DNA from: Pseudoips prasinana
Taxonomy: Eukaryota > Arthropoda > Insecta > Lepidoptera > Nolidae
Direction: 5' to 3'
DNA length: 64,000 bases
Assembly (NCBI GenBank): GCA_951640165.1
Contig: OX621253.1
Location: 10,000,001-10,064,000, forward strand
The position numbers were made by a program, and so were the translations under genes. Positions 11,331 to 20,985 of this stretch are shown here, in pieces. Every line of letters starts with the position of its first letter. Position 1 is the first letter of the stretch. The notes beneath the pieces are model-generated. The model was not told where the DNA came from and made no database searches. It worked only from the letters and a program-made list of their open reading frames with translations.

Positions 11331-12520
11331 CTACTCCCCTCGGGGTTGCGGTCCTCTACTGCCGCCACGTGCAAGCAGCCCCGCGGGACGACTGCTTCGC
11401 AGAAGGAGACCACGGCGTCCCATTTGGTGGAGTCGCCAGCCAGCATCGCATACACGACTGCTGGCGGCGAAAGATCCCGTCCGATCTCAGCGACCAGGAC
11501 TCGTCTCTCGGCCTCCCAGGCCGGGCACTCCTCCAGCGTATGCTGGGTAGAGTCCAGGTCGCTCCGCAATGGTGACAATGTGTCGTCACTTCTCGGCCGA
11601 TCCGGCACAGATACTCACCGAAACACCCGAGTCCGGTGAGTATCTGAGTCAGTCTGTAGGTGACGTAACCGCCCTTCCTTCCCACCCAGGCCTCGAGGTG
11701 AGGCAGGACAGCACCGACGGCACGTTGGCGCGCGTTCAGGCGCAACTCAAGCCGTGCGCGCCACTGTGTTAGTACGCGCCGGTGTGCATCCCGCCTATAG
11801 GCAACGAGCGTCTGCTCTGGCTCCCGCTCTCCCGGCGGACGCGGATCTCGGTGTAAACCGTCGCGTCGACTGCCGCCAGGAGATCAAACGGCGGGAGGCG
11901 CGCCAGGAGTGTCGCCGCCTCAAAGGATACCGTCGGGTATCCTCGTGCGATCCGTATGGCCACCACACGCTGCAGGCTATTCAAAATAGCTCTGCAGCGG
12001 GAGGCGCCCGTCAGGCGTTCAGACCAGACGGGCGCCCCATAAAGGACCATGGATCGCACGACACCTCCGTAGAGGCGGCGAACATCTTCCCTGGGACCGC
12101 CGAGGTTCGGCAAAAGCCGGTGTAACGCACCGGTTACCCGGCCCACTCGGGGGGCCAGACGCCCGAAATGCTCCTCGAAGCCCCATCGGCTGTCTAGGGT
12201 GAGGCCCAGGTACTTCATGTACCGCCCCATCCTGACCTCTGCGTCACCTACACGCATCGACATACTGGGTGGTTCCTCCCTACGGCGTAAGCCGTGGAAC
12301 CATAGCGCCTCGGTCTTGTGAGGCGCTACCCGAAGGCCCAGTCTCAAAACGGCCGCGACGACACACGCAACTCCGAGTTCGGCGAGCCGTACCGCCCGCT
12401 GGAAGCTTTCCTCCCGGGCTATGACGAGCGTGTCGTCCGCATAGCAGACGACGCTCACTCCGGGAGGGAGGCTTATCCGCAGGACCGCATCGTACGCGAG
12501 GCTCCATAGCAGAGGTCCAA
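11331..12520 (-). pseudogene. R1-like reverse transcriptase, inverted copy 2
   Basis: Exact inverse of 10047-11236 except for one base at 11709, which changes Ile to Val in AILPHLEAW. It carries the same YADD-containing 260-codon frame (11769-12551) and the same frameshifts. Confidence 0.92.
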
Positions 12521-13039
12521 GTTTATCCTGAGCCTGTGTGTAATCATCCATATAAGTATGTATTTACAAAAGAAGTAGTTAGTATATGTATTATATCAGT
12601 TATCTGGTTTCCATAGTACAAGCTCTTCTTAGTTTGGAATCAGATGGCCGTGTGTAAATAATGTCCCAGGATATTATTATATATATATATATGTACCCTC
12701 TTGAGAGCTACGATGTAACACACAAATAAGCTTGTGAACTTATAATAAAACCTCTCATTTAGTGTAAGAGGTTAAAAAAACGCCCTATGAAAGTAACTTT
12801 TGGATGTAATAGTAATCTCATCAATCTTGTACTTCCGTTCGCAAAGTAATCTATTAGACCAGTTTTTATATAGTATGTAAAATAATGATGTGCGTAATAA
12901 TAAAATAAAGTCATTAACAACTACTTAGGGAAAGTTAGTCAGAACATGTTTTGCATTGTTTATTTAAGTTTCGCATAAATTGTGTATTAACTTTCTATTC
13001 TCTTTTGAATATCTGAGATAATACGTTTCTGTCGTTTAC

Positions 13040-13729
13040 GAACGCCTGACGGGCGCCTCCCGCTGCAGAGCTATTTTGAATAGCCTGCAGCGTGTGGTGG
13101 CCATACGGATCGCACGAGGATACCCGACGGTATCCTTTGAGGCGGCGACACTCCTGGCGCGCCTCCCGCCGTTTGATCTCCTGGCGGCAGTCGACGCGAC
13201 GGTTTACACCGAGATCCGCGTCCGCCGGGAGAGCGGGAGCCAGAGCAGACGCTCGTTGCCTATAGGCGGGATGCACACCGGCGCGTACTAACACAGTGGC
13301 GCGCACGGCTTGAGTTGCGCCTGAACGCGCGCCAACGTGCCGTCGGTGCTATCCTGCCTCACCTCGAGGCCTGGGTGGGAAGGAAGGGCGGTTACGTCAC
13401 CTACAGACTGACTCAGATACTCACCGGACTCGGGTGTTTCGGTGAGTATCTGTGCCGGATCGGCCGAGAAGTGACGACACATTGTCACCATTGCGGAGCG
13501 ACCTGGACTCTACCCAGCATACGCTGGAGGAGTGCCCGGCCTGGGAGGCCGAGAGACGAGTCCTGGTCGCTGAGATCGGACGGGATCTTTCGCCGCCAGC
13601 AGTCGTGTATGCGATGCTGGCTGGCGACTCCACCAAATGGGACGCCGTGGTCTCCTTCTGCGAAGCAGTCGTCCCGCGGGGCTGCTTGCACGTGGCGGCA
13701 GTAGAGGACCGCAACCCCGAGGGGAGTAG
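13040..13729 (+). pseudogene. R1-like reverse transcriptase, partial copy 3
   Basis: Repeats 10547-11236, the thumb through the Cys/His block. It lacks the YADD motif. The C-terminal frame runs on into the loop and stops at about 13784. Confidence 0.9.
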
Positions 13730-13823
13730 AGTTGTTCCCGATCCCCCTCGGCGTCCCCGCCGAACAAGCCGACCCCTCTCGTAGACGGAGGAGGCGTCGG
13801 GGCGGCGGCGGCAGCCGTTAGCC
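13730..13823. repeat. 94-bp palindrome loop, orientation 2
   Basis: Starts AGTTGTTCCCGATCCCC and ends CAGCCGTTAGCC. It is the exact reverse complement of 11237-11330. Confidence 0.95.
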
Positions 13824-15013
13824 CTACTCCCCTCGGGGTTGCGGTCCTCTACTGCCGCCACGTGCAAGCAGCCCCGCGGGACGACTGCTTCGCAGAAGGA
13901 GACCACGGCGTCCCATTTGGTGGAGTCGCCAGCCAGCATCGCATACACGACTGCTGGCGGCGAAAGATCCCGTCCGATCTCAGCGACCAGGACTCGTCTC
14001 TCGGCCTCCCAGGCCGGGCACTCCTCCAGCGTATGCTGGGTAGAGTCCAGGTCGCTCCGCAATGGTGACAATGTGTCGTCACTTCTCGGCCGATCCGGCA
14101 CAGATACTCACCGAAACACCCGAGTCCGGTGAGTATCTGAGTCAGTCTGTAGGTGACGTAACCGCCCTTCCTTCCCACCCAGGCCTCGAGGTGAGGCAGG
14201 ATAGCACCGACGGCACGTTGGCGCGCGTTCAGGCGCAACTCAAGCCGTGCGCGCCACTGTGTTAGTACGCGCCGGTGTGCATCCCGCCTATAGGCAACGA
14301 GCGTCTGCTCTGGCTCCCGCTCTCCCGGCGGACGCGGATCTCGGTGTAAACCGTCGCGTCGACTGCCGCCAGGAGATCAAACGGCGGGAGGCGCGCCAGG
14401 AGTGTCGCCGCCTCAAAGGATACCGTCGGGTATCCTCGTGCGATCCGTATGGCCACCACACGCTGCAGGCTATTCAAAATAGCTCTGCAGCGGGAGGCGC
14501 CCGTCAGGCGTTCAGACCAGACGGGCGCCCCATAAAGGACCATGGATCGCACGACACCTCCGTAGAGGCGGCGAACATCTTCCCTGGGACCGCCGAGGTT
14601 CGGCAAAAGCCGGTGTAACGCACCGGTTACCCGGCCCACTCGGGGGGCCAGACGCCCGAAATGCTCCTCGAAGCCCCATCGGCTGTCTAGGGTGAGGCCC
14701 AGGTACTTCATGTACCGCCCCATCCTGACCTCTGCGTCACCTACACGCATCGACATACTGGGTGGTTCCTCCCTACGGCGTAAGCCGTGGAACCATAGCG
14801 CCTCGGTCTTGTGAGGCGCTACCCGAAGGCCCAGTCTCAAAACGGCCGCGACGACACACGCAACTCCGAGTTCGGCGAGCCGTACCGCCCGCTGGAAGCT
14901 TTCCTCCCGGGCTATGACGAGCGTGTCGTCCGCATAGCAGACGACGCTCACTCCGGGAGGGAGGCTTATCCGCAGGACCGCATCGTACGCGAGGCTCCAT
15001 AGCAGAGGTCCAA
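13824..15013 (-). pseudogene. R1-like reverse transcriptase, inverted copy 4
   Basis: Repeats copy 2 at +2493 but without the 11709 change. The 260-codon YADD frame lies at 14262-15044. Confidence 0.92.
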
Positions 15014-15532
15014 GTTTATCCTGAGCCTGTGTGTAATCATCCATATAAGTATGTATTTACAAAAGAAGTAGTTAGTATATGTATTATATCAGTTATCTGG
15101 TTTCCATAGTACAAGCTCTTCTTAGTTTGGAATCAGATGGCCGTGTGTAAATAATGTCCCAGGATATTATTATATATATATATATGTACCCTCTTGAGAG
15201 CTACGATGTAACACACAAATAAGCTTGTGAACTTATAATAAAACCTCTCATTTAGTGTAAGAGGTTAAAAAAACGCCCTATGAAAGTAACTTTTGGATGT
15301 AATAGTAATCTCATCAATCTTGTACTTCCGTTCGCAAAGTAATCTATTAGACCAGTTTTTATATAGTATGTAAAATAATGATGTGCGTAATAATAAAATA
15401 AAGTCATTAACAACTACTTAGGGAAAGTTAGTCAGAACATGTTTTGCATTGTTTATTTAAGTTTCGCATAAATTGTGTATTAACTTTCTATTCTCTTTTG
15501 AATATCTGAGATAATACGTTTCTGTCGTTTAC

Positions 15533-16222
15533 GAACGCCTGACGGGCGCCTCCCGCTGCAGAGCTATTTTGAATAGCCTGCAGCGTGTGGTGGCCATACG
15601 GATCGCACGAGGATACCCGACGGTATCCTTTGAGGCGGCGACACTCCTGGCGCGCCTCCCGCCGTTTGATCTCCTGGCGGCAGTCGACGCGACGGTTTAC
15701 ACCGAGATCCGCGTCCGCCGGGAGAGCGGGAGCCAGAGCAGACGCTCGTTGCCTATAGGCGGGATGCACACCGGCGCGTACTAACACAGTGGCGCGCACG
15801 GCTTGAGTTGCGCCTGAACGCGCGCCAACGTGCCGTCGGTGCTATCCTGCCTCACCTCGAGGCCTGGGTGGGAAGGAAGGGCGGTTACGTCACCTACAGA
15901 CTGACTCAGATACTCACCGGACTCGGGTGTTTCGGTGAGTATCTGTGCCGGATCGGCCGAGAAGTGACGACACATTGTCACCATTGCGGAGCGACCTGGA
16001 CTCTACCCAGCATACGCTGGAGGAGTGCCCGGCCTGGGAGGCCGAGAGACGAGTCCTGGTCGCTGAGATCGGACGGGATCTTTCGCCGCCAGCAGTCGTG
16101 TATGCGATGCTGGCTGGCGACTCCACCAAATGGGACGCCGTGGTCTCCTTCTGCGAAGCAGTCGTCCCGCGGGGCTGCTTGCACGTGGCGGCAGTAGAGG
16201 ACCGCAACCCCGAGGGGAGTAG
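15533..16222 (+). pseudogene. R1-like reverse transcriptase, partial copy 5
   Basis: Third forward copy of the 690-bp C-terminal segment. It joins the element's own 3' UTR after the loop. The C-terminal frame ends at about 16277 (PRRPRRTSRPLS then stop), which is probably the native end of the protein. Confidence 0.88.
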
Positions 16223-16371
16223 AGTTGTTCCCGATCCCCCTCGGCGTCCCCGCCGAACAAGCCGACCCCTCTCGTAGACGGAGGAGGCGTCGGGGCGGCG
16301 GCGGCAGCCGTTAGCCCTACTCCCCTCGGGGTTGCGGTCCTCTACTGCCGCCACGTGCAAGCAGCCCCGCG
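15533..16371. repeat. Array unit 3 (partial): 690-bp arm, loop, 55-bp arm
   Basis: 15533-16222 equals 13040-13729. The loop 16223-16316 is in orientation 2. The returning arm is only 55 bp (16317-16371), then the sequence diverges into the retroelement 3' UTR (GAAGACAGCGAACTG). This may be the ancestral state: a natural 55-bp inverted repeat at the end of the coding region. Confidence 0.92.
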
Positions 16372-16664
16372 AAGACAGCGAACTGTTTGTGGCGCAGTCG
16401 CTGTGCCGTACTGGCAGGAGTCGGCAAATGGGGAGGGCAACCTACAGCTCTCCCCGGGTGCGTGTCCCGACCATCTGGGACACGGCGCAAAAGGGGGGCA
16501 CCGGAGCAGCACACCCGCGTTCCCGAGGCTCCCCGTATCAGGCGCCAGAAGAAGTCCACGGCAGGTTAGGTTTAGTCGGTGCGAGTCCGATATACCCACC
16601 CGTAGACACTTTTTGCGGGTGGCATGCATTTGCATTCCCCCTGCCTTATCAAAAAAAAAAAAAA
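16372..16664 (+). other. R1-like element 3' UTR and poly-A tail
   Basis: The only copy of the 3' UTR. It contains GCGTTCCCGAGGCTCCCC and TCAGGCGCCAGAAGAAGTCC, matched by a fragment at 58773-58870, and ends in 14 A at 16651-16664. Confidence 0.8.
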
Positions 16665-16692
16665 GGCTCAGGCTAAACAGACATGTTCATTT
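16665..16692 (-). mobile_element. SINE family B remnant beyond the R1-like insertion
   Basis: GGCTCAGGCTAAACAGACAT then GTTCAT continues the antisense SINE interrupted at 10046, but stops short of the tRNA-like head. Confidence 0.75.
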
Positions 16693-16702
16693 CTACATAT
16701 TA

Positions 16703-16935
16703 TACCGGTCCGTAAGAGTAAGGTGACGTAAAGCACCTAGACATGCGGTCAGCCCGTAGATGGTGGACTGTCAAAGTGTTTTAATTTAAGAGCGTTTCCA
16801 TTCTATGGAAGGCCCGTTAAGTCGTCGGTCCCAAGTGCCGTCGATAGGCAAAAGTTGTTAAGCCAGAGGCCTACTGTGCGGCTGAACAACTCAGACACCA
16901 GGATAACTAGGGCATATATTGTTATAAGGTCAGAA
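16703..16935 (+). mobile_element. 5S-rRNA-derived SINE (diverged copy)
   Basis: ACCGGTCCGTAAGAGTAAGG parallels ACCGGTCCGTTAGTGATCGG at 43153. The later blocks TTGTTAAGCCAGAGGC and GAACAACTCAGACACCAGG match the same family's body. Confidence 0.65.
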
Positions 16936-17151
16936 GGACAAGGTAAGTGCGTTCTTCATGACAACTTCAATACAACATGAGCCTTCAATCCGCATGACAT
17001 GTTTTACTTTACTACTTGTTTTACTACGATTTTTTATGAATTTTCTAACTCCTCCTTGTTTCTTTCTCATGAAATTCGTTGCGGGAACCAAGACCTGTTG
17101 ATCCTGCCTTACAGGAGTTGCAGTGGTGGGTAAGAGGGAGGGACTAGTAGC

Positions 17152-17410
17152 GGGCCTGTCGGCGTGGTTAGCAAATGCTTGCTTTTCACGCCGGAGGTCG
17201 TGGATTCGATTCCCACCCAGGACAGATATTTGTGTGCATGAACATGTCTGTTTGTCCTGAGTCTGGGTGTAATTTATCTATATAAGTATGTATTTACAAA
17301 AGAAAAGTAGTATATGTAGTATATCAGTTATCTGGTTTCCATAGTACAAGCTCTGCTTAGTTTGGGATCAGATGGCCGTGTGTAAATAATGTCCCAGGAT
17401 ATGATTATTA
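17152..17410 (+). mobile_element. tRNA-derived SINE, family B
   Basis: Full-length copy: GGGCCTGTCGGCGTGGTTAG head, B-box-like GATTCGATTCC, ending TGTCCCAGGATATGATTATT. It is the best reference copy in the window. Confidence 0.88.
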
Positions 17411-17558
17411 TAGTCCTCGCAGTAAAAGAGAGTATGATCTTTATTTACCACACACACATTACAAAATTAGAATTAAATCTCACATTATTTTTACCAGCGT
17501 ACCATAAATGGGTGCGAACTTCAGCGTTAGCTAAATCAAGACTGGCTGCAGCGATATC

Positions 17559-17726
17559 TACTATATAAAAATAAGTCGGGTTTTCCTTCCTGACGCTATA
17601 ACTCCAGTACGCACGAACCGATTTCCACGGTTTTGCATTCGTTGGAAAGGTCTCGGGCTCCGTGAGGTTTATAGCAAAGAAAATTTATAAAATTTAACAC
17701 GGGTAACACCGCGGGGCACAGCTAGT
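17559..17726 (+). mobile_element. Helitron-like element
   Basis: Starts TATATAAAAATAAGTCGGG and ends ACACCGCGGGGCACAGCTAG. Confidence 0.7.
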
Positions 17727-18191
17727 TCTAGGTATAAAACAAAAAATAAACATTATATCAAATTAGATTAAATAATCATAAATTAATAACTATTACACAA
17801 TAAATCACGCAACGCTGTCACAAAGCATTGTCTCTTTAGAAGCTCGATCGTGGAATTAATTCTTGCGAGTCATGAAGAGAAGTTATTGACGGGTTCATGA
17901 GATCACACCACTCCGCAGTACAACCAGTGACAATACAGTAATGAAAGTGAAGTAACAATGACGCAGATTCAAAGGGTATCGCTGTTGTGTGGTCCCCGTT
18001 GCTAACGCCCTGTATCTGTTAACCTTTTCAATGCGCCACGCCTGACTCAACTATATAGAGTAATTTACTGCAAACCGCTTATCAAAGGAGTGCCGCGCAT
18101 GTAAAACAGGGAATAGTAGTTGTGTTAAAATGATTTGTCGAGTTGAAATATATATTAATACTAAACTCATATTTCGAGACAGTTCAAGCAA
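17727..18191. other. Unassigned AT-rich DNA
   Basis: Nothing recognisable. Confidence 0.5.
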
Positions 18192-18365
18192 TCTATATAT
18201 ATAAAAATCAATGCCACTTTTCGTTGTAATGTTATAACTCAACAACGCCTTTACCGATTTGGCTAATTTTGGTCTTGAATTATTCGTGGAAGTCCAGGGA
18301 AGGTTTGTACGTAGAGGAAATTTTAAAAAGTCTTGAAAAAGTGTAAAATCAACATTATTTAGCAA

Positions 18366-19095
18366 TTTAAAATAATAATAATAATAATAAAATACGTTTA
18401 TTTTCCTTTCACAAATTGGAACTTAAGGCTAGCTTATAATTATACTTAGATACTATTTTCATTTGTGAAGGACTGGTGCCTGAAATAGGTTGCGAAAACC
18501 TGTGCCACAGGTCACCAGGCCCCCCTCATGCAAAAGTAAGTACGTGCATAATTGAAGCTTACAGTTTTATTACTATTGAAAGAAAGGATGCAAATAAGTA
18601 TGTATATGGCAGGGTGTGTGAATGTACGTGTTAAAATGGGTCTGTATGTGTGGCAGTGAACTGGTATGTGTGTTAAGTGATAGCTATGTTCGGGTTGATG
18701 TGAGAGTAAGGGTAGGTGTGTGAAGGTGGATGTAGGTGAGGTATGTAGGTTTACTGTGGTGGATGGAGTGCTTGTTCGGTGCTCTCATAGTTTAGCGATT
18801 TTAAATGCAGGATAACAGCTTGCTTGCACTTGTACTTAACAAGTGGGTAGATATTTATGACTGCATTCATCTTGTTATACAGGTAGTCCCCAAGAAAACA
18901 GTAGAAATGTTGTGAGAATGCTGTTCTTCTGGGTTGATGCGTACAAACCGTACCCTTTCGTCGTTTTCCTTCATTTTTGTTGGGGTTATACTCGGTTTCA
19001 GAGTGTTTCATGACTATGACTCTAAGGATGAAGGTTTTCCAGATTGAAAGTATGTCCCACTCATTGTAGAGCGAATCTGTGTAAAATATTGTTTT
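18366..19095 (-). mobile_element. LINE 3' end (same family as 39504-41512)
   Basis: Reverse-strand tail of a non-LTR element: C-terminal coding remnant, GT-rich 3' UTR (about 18580-18750), and an ATT trinucleotide tail read on the minus strand near 18371. Inserted in a Helitron-like element. Confidence 0.7.
18751..19011 (-). pseudogene. LINE reverse transcriptase C-terminus
   Basis: The last 60 residues (FSQHFYCFLGDYLYNKMN, KCKQAVILHLKSLNYESTEQ) align with the C-terminus of the 521-codon frame at 39474-41039 (FTQRFFCYLGPNLYNKIN, ACKEAVTKLLLTMNYQETEQ). Upstream coding is lost. Confidence 0.8.
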
Positions 19096-19261
19096 GTTTG
19101 AATAATTAACTTATAATCATTTTTTTTATTACTATGCCTTATACGTAGCGAAGCACGTACCGGGCCGCTAGTTAACTATATAATTATAACCAATATAACC
19201 TGCCAGTCATATTATATCTTGGTTAGAACAAGACTTTTAAAAGTATCATGAAGTTGAAAAG

Positions 19262-19345
19262 GATTTTTTTATATAATGGCAAGGCAAACAAGCACGTGGT
19301 TCACCAGATGGACACTCGTAACATCAGAGGAGCCGAGAGTGCGTT
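19262..19345 (+). repeat. Interspersed repeat E fragment
   Basis: GGCAAACAAGCACGTGG, CAGATGGACACTCGTAACA and AGTGCGTTACAG match 35215-35320. Confidence 0.6.
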
Positions 19346-20214
19346 ACAGTCCTTTAAGAAAAGATTCGAATTTCCATCATGGCACCATTTCGTATAAGAA
19401 TTAAGTTCGATATTAGAACTCCAGTATAATTTCATCGAGTTATAATGAAAATGTTCGACTTTATCTCAGATATTACGGGCAGCACGAGATCTGTATTAGC
19501 GGGCTGCTGTCCGTTTTAAAGTACATCTTAATGGTTATTAACCAGGTTAAGTTCGGTGCCTCTAGCAAGCGAACAGCTTGTCACTCATTTAGGAAGAAAT
19601 ACGAAACTATTAAATACTAATAAATCATTTCTTTCGAACTTATGTTCCGAACTTAATTTATATTTGTTAGTAACAATTAAAAACTTAACAATTAATATTA
19701 GTATTGCACCTACAGATTATTTCTCGGCAAGGTTCGAAGGTGTAAAATGCAGAGCTCGTGCTGTTTTAAATAGTTTACTCTCCCTTAGAGGTAACAAGTA
19801 GATTAAGTACTCTTATCAGAAATGTTTTTCATAATACTTTACGCTGATTCACCACACAATTTTTCTATTTCGTTTATATCTCCGGTTAAGAGGTTAGCCG
19901 CGAATTACCGTAAACTAATACTCCTGCTACATGCCTGGCTATTATTCTTTAGACTACGAGGCAGCCATTGCATTATTCTGCCTTTCGTTTTCCGTATCTA
20001 ATTTTGCATTAATCAGTGTCAAATGTTTGTAAGCTAGTTTTAAATGTCTCAATCAAGCTTCGGTTGTGATACTAATCTTAGAACGGTTATAGATAAGGAG
20101 TGGGATACAAAGCAGGTGGATTAGCCAATTGTATCAATCATATTTACAAGATCGCCGCTCTAGATAATGTGAGCCTTTAGACCATGCAAATATGAAGGTA
20201 ACAGCATTATTGGA
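19346..20214. other. Unassigned AT-rich DNA
   Basis: The 81-codon frame at 19556-19801 has no known motif and a composition typical of non-coding DNA. Nothing else seen. Confidence 0.45.
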
Positions 20215-20435
20215 GTATTGTGAATTTAGTACCGACGGCCGCTGGGGCAGAAAGGTTCTCGAATGGCAAACATGAACCGGAAGACGCAGCGTGGGCAGGC
20301 TCCCTACAAGATGGACCGACGAAATAGCAAGGGTCGCGGGAAGCCGCTGGATGCGGGCAGACAAGAATTGTGGAGATCCTTGAGGGATGTCTTTGCAGTG
20401 GACGTCTTTCGGCTGTTATGACGATGATGATGTTT
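20215..20435 (+). pseudogene. RTE-type LINE C-terminus and tail
   Basis: Reads, with one or two frame breaks, as the usual end of an RTE-clade polymerase: GRWGRKVLEW, then tokens of RPPTRWTDE and AGSRWMRA, then LWRSL and WTSFG. The nucleotide landmarks are AGGTTCTCGAATGGCAAAC, AGATGGACCGACGAAATAGC and GGACGTCTTTCGGCTG, with an ATGATGATG tail. The match is to a family recalled from lepidopteran genomes. Confidence 0.75.
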
Positions 20436-20754
20436 TGGTCATTGGACCTTAAAACGGTTGACTCTGTAAGTTTTTACAAATCTTTCTGGAAGATGGAGTC
20501 ATAGGACACTAAGGCCAGTAAATGTTTGGTCCACTTCAACGAAGATTTTTATTTTCTAACATTTTCTAAATAATTCGGTTTTGGTCTTTGGCGAAAAGGC
20601 ATGTTCATGGTTTTCTGCTGGTCTTTCTGAGGGTAGAACCGTCCTTGAACTCTAAGGTGAGGTTGCATGTGGGTTAGTCCTAGATCTATGTTCCTTTGAG
20701 CCTTGAACACAAAAAACTGCACAAGCGCACAGTCTTTCTGGAAGGTCACGTTTT
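20436..20754. other. Unassigned
   Basis: No motif or repeat match recognised. Confidence 0.4.
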
Positions 20755-20985
20755 GGCTCTTAGACATGATTATACACCCATGGTCCATGGGCCAGCCGGC
20801 ACGACTGAAAAGAGTTTAGGTGCAGGCATGGGGGCGGAACACTACCCACTTTTTGACTCGGGGCTGTTACTGAGTTAATTTTTGGCAGAAAAATCTGAAT
20901 ATTATACTTAGGGTAGGATTTAAACCCAGTTCCTCATCTGCAGTTAACCACGCTACCGCTAGACCTAAAAGGCGGCCTTAAAAAC
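20755..20985 (-). mobile_element. tRNA-derived SINE, family D
   Basis: The reverse strand begins with a tRNA-like head, A-box-like GGTCTAGCGGTAGCGTGG and B-box-like GGGTTTAAATCC. The body (GGCCAGCCGGCACGACTG on +) matches 29660 and 50500. Confidence 0.65.

Larger units (their letters stand above)
9524..13039. repeat. 3.5-kb near-perfect palindrome (unit 1 of array)
   Basis: The left arm 9524-11236 (1713 bp) and right arm 11331-13039 (1709 bp) are reverse complements around a 94-bp loop. The only differences found are 4 bp in an AT run near 9870/12680 and one base at 11709. The arms include flanking DNA (9524-9887), half a SINE and the truncated retroelement. The copying therefore extended beyond the retroelement, and it happened after that element was inserted. 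Confidence 0.95.
13040..15532. repeat. Array unit 2 (2493 bp)
   Basis: Each base from 13040 corresponds to the base 2493 earlier (10547 onward), except that the loop is inverted. It consists of a 690-bp partial left arm, a 94-bp loop and a full 1709-bp right arm. The junction at 13039/13040 joins flank-derived GTCGTTTAC to mid-element GAACGCCTGACGGG with no evident microhomology. Confidence 0.95.
10047..16664 (+). mobile_element. 5'-truncated R1-like non-LTR retrotransposon, internally rearranged
   Basis: The insertion is bounded by GGCTCAGGATAAAC (10033-10046) and GGCTCAGGCTAAAC (16665-16678), a 14-bp target duplication with one mismatch, and has a 14-A tail at 16651-16664. This is the signature of target-primed reverse transcription into a SINE. 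The element is GC-rich against AT-rich surroundings. R1-clade affinity rests on the reverse-transcriptase style, the C-terminal Cys/His block and the 3' UTR type. About 5 kb (2 x 2493) of the present length is inverted/tandem duplication added later. Confidence 0.85.
18192..19172 (+). mobile_element. Helitron-like element split by a LINE tail
   Basis: The left part 18192-18360 (ATGTTATAACTCAACAACGCC) and right end 19135-19172 (AGCACGTACCGGGCCGCTAG) flank an antisense LINE 3' end at about 18366-19095. Confidence 0.6.

Noticed and set aside
11276..11608. Antisense and alternate-frame ORFs within the palindromic array
   Set aside because: They are shadows or mirror images of the retroelement C-terminus and exist on both strands only because the DNA is palindromic.
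19556..19801. Small host gene (81 codons)
   Set aside because: No motif, no upstream or downstream gene signals, and composition like the surrounding non-coding DNA.
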